A stretch of DNA of 64,000 nucleotides from positions 7,296 to 71,295 of the forward strand of contig NW_021167089.1 of assembly GCF_003711515.1 (NCBI RefSeq). The letters run 5' to 3'. This DNA is from Sodiomyces alkalinus F11. Lineage: Eukaryota; Ascomycota; Sordariomycetes; Glomerellales; Plectosphaerellaceae. A program made the position numbers and the translations under genes. Below are positions 10,730 through 21,659 of this stretch, piece after piece. Under the pieces are notes generated by a model. It searched no databases. It was not told the DNA's origin and saw only the letters and a program-made list of their open reading frames with translations. Within the stretch, counting starts at the first letter, position 1, and every line of letters starts with the position of its first letter.

Positions 10730-11880
10730 ATGCCATCGCATGCTTCTATATCTATAATCGACGTTGCCAAAGCGGCCAACATGGTCGGCACGCGCTCCCG
10801 AGCCTCCGTAGCGGACGGGGACAACCACGCTGGCGACACTGTCATGGATGAAGCTGGAATGCAAACAACAGTCTTTGACCCACTTGGCGACCTCCGTTTG
10901 AGATGTGGCGCTGAGCTTGGGTCTGCTGTCCAAGACTTCGTCGTCTGCTCCCGGTCTTTGGCGCGAGCCTCGCCTGTGCTGCGTGTGCTGACCTATGGTC
11001 CTTTCGCCGAGTCGAGGGCCAACCAGTCCTCGGCTTCGCCCGACAAGGACAACGAATGGGTCATCGATCTCCCCGAAGACGACCCGAAACCCTTCCGGGA
11101 CATCCTCAACATCGTTCACGGAAGGTTCAATCTCGTCCCGCGCCGACTCTCTTTGGCCGCATTGTACGATGTTTTGGCCCTCACCCACAAATATGACATG
11201 TCGGCTGTCATCAAGCCATGGTCTGATGGGTGGTACCAGAATGTCGATACAGAACCCAACGCCAACGACCCCAGACTACTACTTGTGGCGCGCGAGTTGG
11301 GTGCCACCCAGCGTTTCGCCTCGTTGGTGCGCGAATGGGCCATAAAAAGCCATCTGAATGCTGCCGGCGAGGTTGTGATGGAGGACGGCCAAGGCTGTAA
11401 CTTGCTGTCTTACAAATACCTCAAGCCCGAAACCGCAGCAGGTATGTCTGTGTCTCTCCAGCCGCACCATGAGCGCAATCCCCCTCCCATTCCTAACGCG
11501 CTGCAGACACTATCCGCAAGCGCAGAGAAGAACTTGTGCAATATATTCTCGGGTGTTGGAATGATACAGCGGACAAACTCTTGGCGGCGAACTACCTCGC
11601 TGATTGCCGCGCCGAGTACACCTACTTGTACGGACTGATGATGAGAGCAGCGAAGGAACACAAAGCAGGAAAATCTCTACTCTCCGTACCGGCGCGGGAA
11701 TGGCCTCTATCTGTTTCTGATCTACAGGCGTTTATCCATTCCCTGACGCAGTCAGACGAGTATACCAAAAAACTTAATTCTTACCACAGCCTTTTTTCCG
11801 GTTCGCCCAATCTCATTGCAAACATGAAGACAGCGGTATGTCAGCTCCTTCTTATCCACGACTTGCTCCTTTTGAGCTAA
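10730..11880 (+). CDS. BTB/POZ domain protein
   Basis: Two exons (10730-11441 and 11507-11880) encode about 361 aa. The N-terminal half has the pattern of fungal BTB proteins: DLRLRCG, a 'FVVCSRSLARASPVLRVL' segment (about residues 67-84), then WVIDLPEDDPKPFRDIL. The second half is the helical extension seen in these families (YDVLALTHKYDMSAVIKPW, DTIRKRREELVQYIL). The intron (11442-11506, donor GTATGT, acceptor CTGCAG) was placed because it joins LKPETA to DTIRKRREE, a junction common in relatives. A start at the internal Met (10781) is also possible. Many paralogues occur in fungi and the function is unknown; a protein-protein adaptor role is likely from the domain. The MITE lies in its putative promoter. 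Confidence 0.85.
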
Positions 11881-12187
11881 ACAGCCCCTTAAAAGGTCGA
11901 AAGCACGTTAAATGGAACCACGGCCACGCCCGCGCATCCGTACTGGCGATAGTTATCTGTCATACCAGAGCGGACAGACGCTACTAAGGGGTCACTGGTG
12001 TTAAAACAGCCTTACTAGGTCGTACAAGGGTGCTAGCATGTTCGTTCTGTTATGATATCGATGGAATTTAGTGTGGTTCAATGTTGTGAATAGGGGAATA
12101 TTCCTTGCAGAGCTTCATACGATAGGGGGAGCCCTTCCAGGTGTACCTTATAGCTCGGCCTTTTCCTCGGCCTGACCATGATGGCTC
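11881..12187. other. Convergent 3' region
   Basis: This short stretch lies between the BTB gene and the amine oxidase gene. GCCTTACTAGG at about 12007 matches an 11-bp piece of the upstream MITE end, but no inverted partner or target duplication is visible. Confidence 0.4.
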
Positions 12188-14387
12188 CTACTCGGGCCTC
12201 CTCCCCTCGACTAGCACACTGCAACTCCTCTCCTGTGTGGAAATGGGGACGTCCAAGCCGGGATTTGCAGTGAAAAAGTTCACCGGCTTAAGCCCAACAA
12301 CCATCTTCTCACAAGGCATAACGGGCCAATCCTCGATACGCGGGTTATGCGTCGACCCAAACGTATGCCACAGCACGATATCCCGGTCTCGCACTGCACT
12401 CTCTTCCCCGTCCCCCTTCCGCGCCCTCTCCTGAATCCATGAGGCGATGCCCTCCCCGCCGAGCGACTGCATGGTATGCCGGCCGGCCGGGAACAGCTCG
12501 TCGTCGCGGTACCGCGTCACCCACACGGCGTGCGTCGCGTACTCCGCCCGGCGGGCATGGTAGGACGACGGATGCGCGAGCAACATCTGGCTGTAGCAGG
12601 GAAGGAGCTTGACGCCGATGGGCGTCCCCGTGACGGGGTTCCGCCGCGCCTCGTTGACGACCTTGAAGGTGCGGTTCGAGGCAAAGTCGAGATCGAGACC
12701 CGCTTCGGCCTCGACGGTCCGGGAACGAGTCGCGAAGCCCATGGCGAACGGGTTCGCGGCTTCGTCCGGCGGCAGGGGGTGGGATTCCTCGACCACGAGG
12801 GAGTTGTTGGCGTGGCCGCCGACGGCCGGGTCGACGCGCAGGCAGAAGAGGTGCTGGTGGCCGGGGGCCATGGCGCCGGGGGCGACGTTGACGCCGTAGG
12901 GGACTGCCGAGTCGCCGACGTCGACGGGCACGGTGGACATGATCCCCGTGGCGCGGACCTCGTAGAAGAGCGAGGCGTCCTGCTGGAAGTAGAAGAGGAA
13001 GATGTACTCGTAGTTGCTGACGGTGACGATGGTCTGCAGCACGAGCACGCGGGACCGCGTGACGACGGCGTTGCCGGTGCGGAAGTTGGTGTGTTTCCAT
13101 AAGATGCCGTCGTCCGCCTCGTGGCAGCATATGACGTTGGGCATGCGGACCGGCGTCCCCGACGCGGCTGTCAGCCAGCCGTCGAAATACTTGATGTGGC
13201 CCAGGCAGTCGCAGCCCAGGGCTAGGTTGTTGGCGTTGATGCCGGCGCCGTCGTTGCCGAGATCGAAGGCGGCCTTGCGCGGGTAGGGCGCGCGGGGGTC
13301 CGAGTAGGGGACGAACATTTCCGAGAGGGAGAGCCGGTAGTAGAGGCTCCGGCCGTCGTACCGGACGTCGTGCAGGGTCATGCCCTCGCGGTAGTTGAAG
13401 CCGATGCGCATCGTCCATTTCTCCCAGCGGATGAGGTTGCCTTCCGTGGTGAACGATGGGCCTTCTGGTTGTGACACGTGGTAGGGCCGGGTGGTTGTCC
13501 TCCGGTCGTCGACGAGGTCCGGGTGATATTCGCTGGTGGTGTGGATGCGGCGACGGTCGAATTCGTTTCGCCGGGAGTGCGTCTTGTCGTTTGCTCCCGA
13601 GGGGAGGCGGTAGACACTGGTGACCTGGAGAGTTGGGGAGATTTCGGCACAAATATCGAGGGGGTAGGCGTAGTAGTTGGCATCCGGGTTGTCGGAGAGT
13701 CGCAAATAGAACCATCCCTACGATCGTCTCGTGTCAGAAAGAACGAAGAAAGATGTGAAAAGGGGGGCTGGGGGGAAGAGAGACAGGGAGAGAGAGAGGA
13801 AACACAAGGTGTGACCGTTCCCACATGCATCCAAACGCACCATGGTCCAGCGGTCCTTCATATCCTTCACCCCGTCCGTGGCGTATGCCCACGGCTCAAC
13901 GACAACGGTGGCACCCTCGGGGAGGTTCAGAGACTCGATCTCCTCCTGAACGCGCGGATCAGCGAGACAAGCTTCGGCGGCCTTCTCCATGAAGCCTGTG
14001 TCGATGTAGGAGTGTCGACCATGCAGCGCCTCTTTCGCGACAATGACTCGGCGGTCCAAGTCGACGACGGCTTCGTGAAGTACCCGGCCGTGGAAGAGCT
14101 GGACCCTGGCCTGCCGAGGGGGTGGAGCAGGGGACTGTGCCCCTGGGCCTGCACGCTCGATGTCTAGGAAAGAGACCATATCTTTCTTAGGAGGTTCCGC
14201 GAGGGTGATGGCCCTGAACACCACATCGTCTCCGGTCCATGTTTTCACAATCTCAGCAGCCTGCATGTGGATGTTTTAACTCGAGGTTAGACAAGAGACA
14301 TATTTATGACCGGAAATGAGAAAGGGGGAGGGGTCTTACGAGGCTGATCTCTTCAGGACGCAGGGGATCGAAAGGGTGCGGGGTCAT
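12188..14387 (-). CDS. Copper amine oxidase (topaquinone)
   Basis: The enzyme oxidatively deaminates primary amines to aldehyde, ammonia and hydrogen peroxide. Three exons (14387-14340, 14260-13841, 13717-12188) encode about 665 aa, normal for the family. The cofactor motif NYEY gives the topaquinone Tyr at about residue 392. The catalytic Asp is in KAAFDLGNDGAG (about 308). The copper ligands are the His pair in PGHQHLFCLR (443 and 445) and the His in STHNPRIEDWPVMP (613). Exon 1 encodes MTPHPFDPLRPEEISL, the usual cytosolic/peroxisomal-type start, and no signal peptide is present. The C-terminus (RRPE) is not a PTS1. The second junction, ATG|GTGCGT to TAG|GGATGG, restores the conserved GWFYLRLSDNPDANYY block. 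The gene is outside the recognised beta-lactam cluster. Confidence 0.94.
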
Positions 14388-16457
14388 GATGAAGGTTGAT
14401 GGCTGGGTCCTGGGGAGTTGATATCTTGATCAATCGATCCTCCGAGTCGGTCAAGTTGTCAACCTCCCCTCCTCTTGGGGCCTGTGTGATAAGAGTTGCG
14501 AGGTTGAATTTTGAACTGTTTAATCACGTACAAATTGAAAGGTACAAGTGGAACGGTAGAAGAAGCAACCGTTGGGGTTCATGTGGGTTTTGGGCTCCCA
14601 CGTGCCCCTAGGGCCGAGATCGCCCCAAGATCCGGCCCGAAGCCGATCGGCTATTAGCGGCTTCCATTAGCACGCGGACCGGCATCGGACCATCGGACCA
14701 TCGGTGCTCTCGGATCCCGGCCCCCATCGTGGTACATGTACACATCGGTAGAGTGGGGTTCCGAGAGACACGCCGCTTCGGTTAAAAGTCGAGGTGAACT
14801 TCCGGCCATCTCCCAGTCCGTACCGGAACAGGCCGGGCTTATCGTCTGTTAGACCGGGAAGGGCCGGCGACGTGGACGAGGTGACCGGTCAGATGGCCGA
14901 TTCTCATTGATCGATGGCTTGTCAAAGCAACCATTGGGGGGGTTCACCGGTCAGTGATTAAGCTTATTTTGAGCCAAAGGTCTGTTTCCGGGTTCCTCTC
15001 CCCCACAACGGTGGGAGCAAGCGGACAAATATTTGTGTACGAAGCAATTGTGGGGGGAGAGGAAGAGGAGAAGAAGAAGCACACGTTGACGCGAAAACGA
15101 AGAGCTGAGCGCGGAATATTGTCGAGCCTGTTTGTCAAAAAATCCCCAGCCACTCCCGAGGTGAGAGAGCCAAGATATCGCCAAGACACCCTGGCTCCCG
15201 TTCCCAAGGCTTGGCGTCAGGTTAAATACCTGCCGGTTTGCAGCCCTCAACGACTACTACTGCTCCGTAACGCGAGCACGACATCTCGCTGCATATCGCG
15301 TCATCATCCACTCCAAGCAACAACGTCTGTTTTCTCCCCTTTCGGTCGACCAGCCCGCACTCAAGCATGGGGAGGGAGATGAATTCCTCGGCCACCCTCG
15401 ACTGGACTGAGCCTTTTGTAATGATCCTGCCCGTTCCCCCCCTTGTTCGTCCCCCACGGCCTGGTAATTTGCGCATTTATTATTCGTTTCTTGTTTTTCC
15501 ATGGGGTGTCGCCATTTCCTTCGTCATCAGCTGGAGATGGAGTCACCGCTCAAGAATGTCCAATGCCCAGTCCATTAAGCTGGTGATGTGGTTCTTTTAC
15601 CAGTTCTATCCGGTTTCTGCGACGCCCGTTGTGGTCTTTTAAACCGTAGCCGCAGAGTGGGCAGTCGACCGCATAATTGTATTAATTACCCCTGAAGTGA
15701 TGACCTGACAAAGACGCTTCATGCATGTACAGAATTAACACCCAAGCAGGTTGAATTAGGGTTACCTATCTTCGGGGCTTGCCCCGTCACAGATCGACTA
15801 ATATATCCGTATAGCGTCTACAACCCGGCTCAGTCCGGTTCGACAGTTGTATGCATGGGTGTGATAAGAGCACGAGTTGGGGGTTTGGTCTGCTTGGGTA
15901 TGGAGTTGGTTGTCTATCTTGATCCTTTCTGCACGAAACCAACGCTCGAGTCCCTTTGACATGTTCACCTTTCAGAAGGCAAGCTGACTACATTAGCGAA
16001 CACAGCGTGTCTAACAGTCTAACATTATGAATGACCGCCGGGGACCCATCCGGCATTCTTGTGCTCCTACTAAGGCGGTACCTTCGGTTCTAACTCCTGC
16101 CGCGCAAGCCATGTCCACTCCAAGCGCCTCGGCATGCAAGCCGCGCACTCTAAACGTCCAATGCCACCTCCCACGGCCTATAAAGCTTTTTCTTTCTCAA
16201 ATGTCGTGATCGTTGCGCACCCAGGACCCCGGCAGGCTGGCCCTGAGGGGTCCAAGCTCCCTCCTCGTTTCCCCAGAGTGTAGACTGTCCAGATCTATAT
16301 GTATGAAAGGTGTCCTACAACCTCTCTTCCCATAGTCCGTCCTTTGATTCTCTCACCTCGACCCCAGGTTCCCCGCCACTCAACACCACTCTTCTGGTCC
16401 CATTCTTCGCCTCTCCCCCCTTTTCTTCCTCGCTTCTCGCATGGTAGCTTGCCCACC
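14388..16457. other. Long divergent intergenic region
   Basis: About 2.07 kb separates the amine oxidase (minus) and the MFS permease (plus). Small open frames here lack conserved motifs and plausible splice structure. I see pyrimidine-rich leaders close to the permease start and nothing else recognisable. Confidence 0.5.
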
Positions 16458-18794
16458 ATGTCAGACATCGAGAAGAAACACCCTCCTCTCTCGGACAATC
16501 CCGAGAAGGACGCCAAGGGTGCATCGGAAATCTTCACCAACTCCAAGCCAGAGTCGGACGAGGACCTCGAAGAAACCCGCGAGCGTATCCTCCGCCAGCA
16601 CCGGGAAGAACTCGAACAGCGCGGCGAGCTCAAGGAGCAACAGATCCCCATCCTACCCCTGACCCAGTTCTTCGGTAAGGGGAACAAGGACTTTGATGTC
16701 AACGCCATCGCCACACAGCCGTCTGTTTACGACAACCCGGCCGCAGCCGCCTACTTCAAGCCTCACCCCGACTATGAGAACCTCCATCGCTTCGATCCGT
16801 CCTGCCGATGGACTTGGAAGGAGGAGCTGCCGCTCATCAATAAGATGGACCTCAAGAGTGAGTCAATCCACCGTACCCTCATGCTTTAACCACATGTGCA
16901 CCGACGGGCTACGTTGGTTGTTCACTTGTGTGGACTGGCACATGCATTCTGATCAACTCATTTGATATTATAGTTACTGTCTGGGCCTGCGTCGCTTTCT
17001 TTGGACTCGACCTCGGACGAGGCAATCTTTCTCAAGCCAACACCGACAACTTCCTCCCTGACCTGGGCATGACCACTAATGGTGAGTACGCAAACATCTC
17101 AACCTCACATGTAGTCTACATGTACTCAACCTCAGCCCCTTTTCAAGTCGTCCGTCCCCTTCTTTACATGTACTCTCTGGCTTGCTAATGGACTCTCCTA
17201 GATTACAACCTCGGAAACACCGTCTACCAAATGTCTTTCCTGTGCGCAGAGCTACCTTCTCAGATGGTCAGCAAGAAACTCGGCCCCGACCGCTGGATCC
17301 CCTTTATAATGTGCTCGTGGAGCATCATCTCCGGCGCCCAGTTCTTCCTTACCGGCCGAACCTCCTTCCTCGTCACCCGCGCCCTCCTCGGTCTCCTGCA
17401 AGGCGGCTTCATCCCCGACGTCGTCCTCTACCTCACCTACTTCTTCAAAGGCAACGAGCTCCCCTTCCGGCTCGCGCTCTTCTGGTGCGTCCGCCGCGTA
17501 ACCGACATCATCGCCCCCATCATCGCCTTCGGCGTCCTCCGCATGCGCGGCGTCCTCGGCTACGAAGGCTGGCGCTGGCTCTTCCTCATCGAAGGCATCT
17601 TCATGCTCTCCATCGGCATCTGGTCCATCTTCATGATGGCGCCGTCGCCCACGCAGACCAAACGGCCCTGGCGCCCCAAGGGCTGGTTCGACGAGCGCGA
17701 GGAGAAGATCCTCGTCAACCGCATCCTGCGCGACGACCCGTCCAAGTGCGACATGCACAACCGCCAGGCCATCACCCTGCGCATGCTCCTCCGCTCGCTG
17801 TCCGACTACGAGCTGTGGCCTATCTACATCTTCGGTCTGCTTTGGGAGATCCCCGCCGGCCCGCCCGACCAGTACCTGACCCTGACGCTCCGCAACCTCG
17901 GCTTCGGCACATTCGATGCCAATTTGCTGAGTATCCCCTGCCAGTTCCTCGGCGCGGTGTCTATGTGTGTCATGACGTATCTGTCTACCATCTGGGATGA
18001 GCGGGCGCTTTTCGGCCTGTTCACGCAGTTTTGGTATCTCCCTAGTCTCGTGGCCCTGGCGGTTTTGCCGGATAATGCTGGGCCTTGGGCTCAGTACGCT
18101 GTCGTGACGACTCTGCTCTCGTACCCGTCTCGTGAGTGGCCTCCGACTTGATCTGCAGCAGAGATTACTTGTCCTCAATTTTTTGCTAACTACTGTCGTT
18201 TCATGTTTTCTTCTTATAGCTCATGCCATGCATGTCGCTTGGGGTAGCTGCAACTCCAACTCGGTGCGCACCAGGGCCGTGTCTGCCGCGCTGTATAAGT
18301 ACGTTTCGTTTTCCCTATACACCGAGCCCTTATTACTCCCGTTGACTGGAGATGTGCTAACACTTAAACTAGCATGATGGTTCAACTGGCTCGCGTCATC
18401 TACTCCAACATCTACCGCGAAGACGATGCGCCCAAATGTGAGCCTCTTATGCCCGCACCTTGGCTTCTGTGGTTACACGGTACATTCCGAATAGACGATA
18501 ACTAACAAGAACTTGCCAGACCGTCGCGGTAATCGCGTTCTCATCGGCATCTGCTGCATGAATATGTGTGTTTACCTCATTGCCAAGGGGTTCTACATCT
18601 ACACGAACCGCAAGAGGGAGAGGGCGTGGAACGCCATGACCGAAGATGTACGTCTTGGCCCCCCAGCCCCCCCCCCTATTCTGTTGTTCGATGTGTATAA
18701 GTGCTAACCCATGACTGAATAGGAGCGCATCCATTACCTGGATACAACGAAGGATAAGGGTAGCGCAAAGAAGGATTTCCGCTTTGCTCATTAG
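16458..18794 (+). CDS. MFS permease of the anion:cation symporter (ACS/Dal5-Vht1) type
   Basis: Seven exons are predicted: 16458-16857, 16974-17081, 17202-18131, 18220-18298, 18373-18437, 18520-18647 and 18723-18794, giving about 593 aa. A hydrophilic N-terminal tail of about 130 residues precedes the membrane core. Family blocks include ITVWACVAFFGLDLGRGNLS (start of TM1), DYNLGNTVYQMSFLCAELPS (TM2), RALLGLLQGGFIPDVVLYL (TM4) and HAMHVAWGSCNSNSVRTRAV (late loop). These fit the fungal ACS family, whose members import allantoate, biotin, pantothenate, nicotinate or organosulfur compounds; the substrate here cannot be read from sequence. All junctions keep frame and use GTGAGT, GTACGT or GTGAGC donors. 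It is not the DHA1 type expected for CefT and lies at the outer edge of the beta-lactam cluster. Confidence 0.9.
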
Positions 18795-19096
18795 CACTTC
18801 CGTTCCTTTCTGTTTCTTCACGAATAATAAATGCTGTTGTGGCGTGCCCAGCCGGTTTGGGCCGGTTCTCGCGGCCTGACTCCATCCATTGCTGGTATTC
18901 TACTGTCTCCCAGAGTATCCGATATCTCCGTCTGGTCAGAGAGACGCTGGTAGATTCAAAAGTTCTAATCTATTCATGCCAAAGACCGCAGATAAGCATA
19001 CATGTATTCAACTATCCATTACTTCGCGTCCAGGAGGCACGGTCTACTGTGATATAACATCTCGCTCGTGTCCATAGGCATTAGCACCCCCTCATG
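18795..19096. other. Convergent 3' region
   Basis: This is the downstream DNA shared by the ACS permease and the CefM-like transporter gene. An AATAAT/AATAAA-like stretch at about 18824-18832 could serve as the permease polyadenylation signal. Confidence 0.4.
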
Positions 19097-20957
19097 CTAA
19101 AGGGTCAGCTGGTATCGAGGATTCGTCCTGATTGCCTCGCCATATCGGATAAAAAGGAGAGGGACTGGGATGAGGCCGATGGCAATGAACCCGAGAGTCG
19201 AGTTTCCCCAGCCGAGCCCCAGGGCCTCGTAGAGGGGCGGGCCGGCCAGGGGAAGAAAAGCGCCGAAGATGGATCGGAGGACGGTGGCAGCGGCCAGCGC
19301 AGAGGCTGCGTAGAGCGTGTAGGCGTCTACCAAGTAGACTTGGATGGTCATCTGTTAAGGTGTAAGATGAGTCTTCTCTTTGCGTACGTCAAATGGAGGG
19401 TGGAGTGAGGCAGGGAGGGGAAGGGAGAAGGACAGAGAAGGGAAGACAAATAGGATGCATGTGGATAGTAAAGACTGCATGTGGACTTACCAGTGACATG
19501 TTCAACCCCAGCCCTAGAAGAGACGTCGCAAATATAGGGATAATCCAGTGCAGCGCATAATGCGTAGTCCAGCCGTAGATGAAAAAGCAGGCAGGGATAC
19601 AAAACGCGGCGGGGATCATCAGGGGGAGGCGATACTCGGGCTTCAGTTCAGTCACCCCAGCCAGCTTCGCCTTCCCCGTGAGCAGGCGATCGGCGAGATG
19701 GCCAAACACGGCATTACCCAGGAGCAAGCCGGTCGCGATGCCGAGGTAGGCGAGCCCCGTCTCGCCGACGGAAAAGCCGTAGGTGCCGCCGAAGACGGAC
19801 GGGATGGTGACGAAGAGGAGGAACTGGTACGAGAACACGACGGCAATGAAGAGGGAGAAGAGGAAGACGATGGGGGACCGGAAGAGCATGACGAGCGGCC
19901 GGCGGATGGAACGGGTCAGACGGCTTCGTCGGCTTGACGTGTCGGCCATGGCGGACGTGAGGTGCGGGTTTCCCGTTTCGCGGCGCAGGCGGTCAACTTT
20001 GCGCTGGAGGAGGACGGGGGGGTAGGTCTCGCGTACGACGAGGAAGAAGATGACGGTAAAGACGCCTGCCTATGCGATTGTGTAAGGGTGTTGTTAGCTC
20101 TCTCCCTCTCTCCCTCTCTCTCCCCCCCCCCCTCTCTCTCTCTCTCTCTCCCTTGTGTGTCAAGATGATATACTCACAGCAATGGTCACAAGCCAGAACA
20201 CCCATCTCCATCCCATAGCCTCCGTGAGATATCCACCGACAGCCGGACCGACAGCAGGTCCCATCAGCGGACCGAAGGTCCAAATGGCCATGGCCCGGCC
20301 CCGCTCCTCTTGAACGAAGAGGTCGGCCACGGTGGCGCCGCCGACGGTCAGAACGGCCGAGGCCTCCATGCCGGCCAGCATGCGGAAGACGATGAGGGCC
20401 GGCAGGTTGGGGCTGAGGGCGCAGCCGGCGGTGAAGAGGGTGAAGAGGACGTTGGTGACGTGGTAGGGCAACAGGCGGCCGTACATCTCCGACATGGGCG
20501 CCACGATCAGCGGGCCGATGGCGAGGCCGACATTGTATACGCTCACGATGAGGGAGCTGAGCACTTGGTCGGTGCTGTCAAAGTCGACGATGGCCTGGTT
20601 GACGCCGGGGGCGGCGATGGATGAGCCGAGGGCGCTGAGTGACTGTTACTACCAGACGAGAGCACGAGAGTGTATGCCATTACGATGGATAGCCTCAGTG
20701 CTCTGTACCGGGGATGAAATACAGGAATACACATGACATAAAAATTAGAAAAGAAAATCATAAAAGAAAAATAGAAAAGAAAGGAATGCAACGCACGAGA
20801 TGAAGGTCATGGCAGCCAGGACTAACACGTTCAGCCACTTTCTCCTAGGGGCCCAGTTGATGGCCATCTCCGGATCGCCAGGGCCATCAAAGTCGACAAT
20901 GTGGCCGCGAGCATCCCCCTCTCCCAAGGCAACCACATCCTCTGTTTTGCTAGCCAT
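19097..20957 (-). CDS. cefM: DHA1-family MFS transporter, CefM-like
   Basis: Four exons (20957-20797, 20634-20178, 20069-19491, 19351-19097) encode about 483 aa with 12 predicted membrane segments. Drug:H+ antiporter signatures are present: the motif A region MSEMYGRLLPYHV after TM2, GMEASAVLTVGGATVADLF, and the motif C-like run GPLMGPAVGPAVGGYL. The start MASKTEDVVALGEGD was chosen because it precedes a short hydrophilic tail and TM1 (KWLNVLVLAAMTFIS). The A. chrysogenum early cephalosporin cluster is known to include cefM, a 12-TM DHA transporter of about 482 aa needed to go beyond penicillin N. Size, family and position next to the cefD1-like gene, on the same strand, agree with that assignment. 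A generic multidrug exporter remains possible. Confidence 0.78.
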
Positions 20958-21659
20958 GGCAGGCTCGAAATTTCCTGGTTGGACAGGGTGATGGGGGGAA
21001 ACAAACCAGCATGGGGCATCTACAGAGGGAGAAGCACATGTGGACATGTGCATGTGTGCAGCGTGCTCAACGCATTCCACAGCCTCCGAGAATCGGATCA
21101 GTTGATGCAGTCCCCAGGAAGTAGTGTACTAAAGTCTAAGGCTTCTCCTGATGAGCGTGCGCTGTCTCGGGTAGGGTGGGTGAAAGGGGCCACATCGCTA
21201 GGTCGATCGATGATAACATGATGATATGAAGAATGTGATCGACCTCACTGGGACCCAAGACCTCCAGGACTACGTAGAAACACGGTGAGGTATCATCATA
21301 GTGGTGTACACGTACGCGTGTATCATAGGATCTCCTCGGATCGACGCAGTGGAACCATCGATGCCGAGAATGGTGAGAGCTAACAGGGGTAACGATGCAG
21401 ATCGAGCAAGGGTGTCGTGTTTGCCGACCCGTATTCGGCCCGCCGACTCCCGGATGCCCGATGCCCAACTAGGAAGGTCGCATACATATGCATTCTGGTG
21501 GATCAAGGCGCAGGCAGGGGGGCGGGGCGCTGGGGGATACTGCAATCTAACTGTACGTGTAATACACATGGTCCGCCGCGGCGGGTAAAAACCAGGGACT
21601 CTAAGTCTAGGCATCTCCATTATCTCGTCAAATCCAGAGACTCCGGACTCGGGAGACTC
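20958..21659. promoter_or_regulatory. Upstream region of the CefM-like gene and 3' flank of cefD1-like
   Basis: About 700 bp separates two genes transcribed in the same direction, so this region should contain the transporter promoter and the cefD1-like terminator. No single binding motif stands out by eye. Confidence 0.4.

Noticed and set aside
11884..12030. Possible second MITE with ends resembling GCCTTACTAGG
   Set aside because: Only an 11-bp match is seen; there is no matching inverted arm or target duplication, and the nearby TTATGATA at about 12050 is not paired.
14954..15382. A 142-codon frame in the amine oxidase/permease intergenic region
   Set aside because: No conserved motif, no splice context, and biased content from a purine-rich stretch; I found no support for a gene.
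15820..15850. GGTTCGA-like T-loop suggesting a tRNA
   Set aside because: Flanking bases do not form a T stem or acceptor stem, so no tRNA cloverleaf can be drawn.
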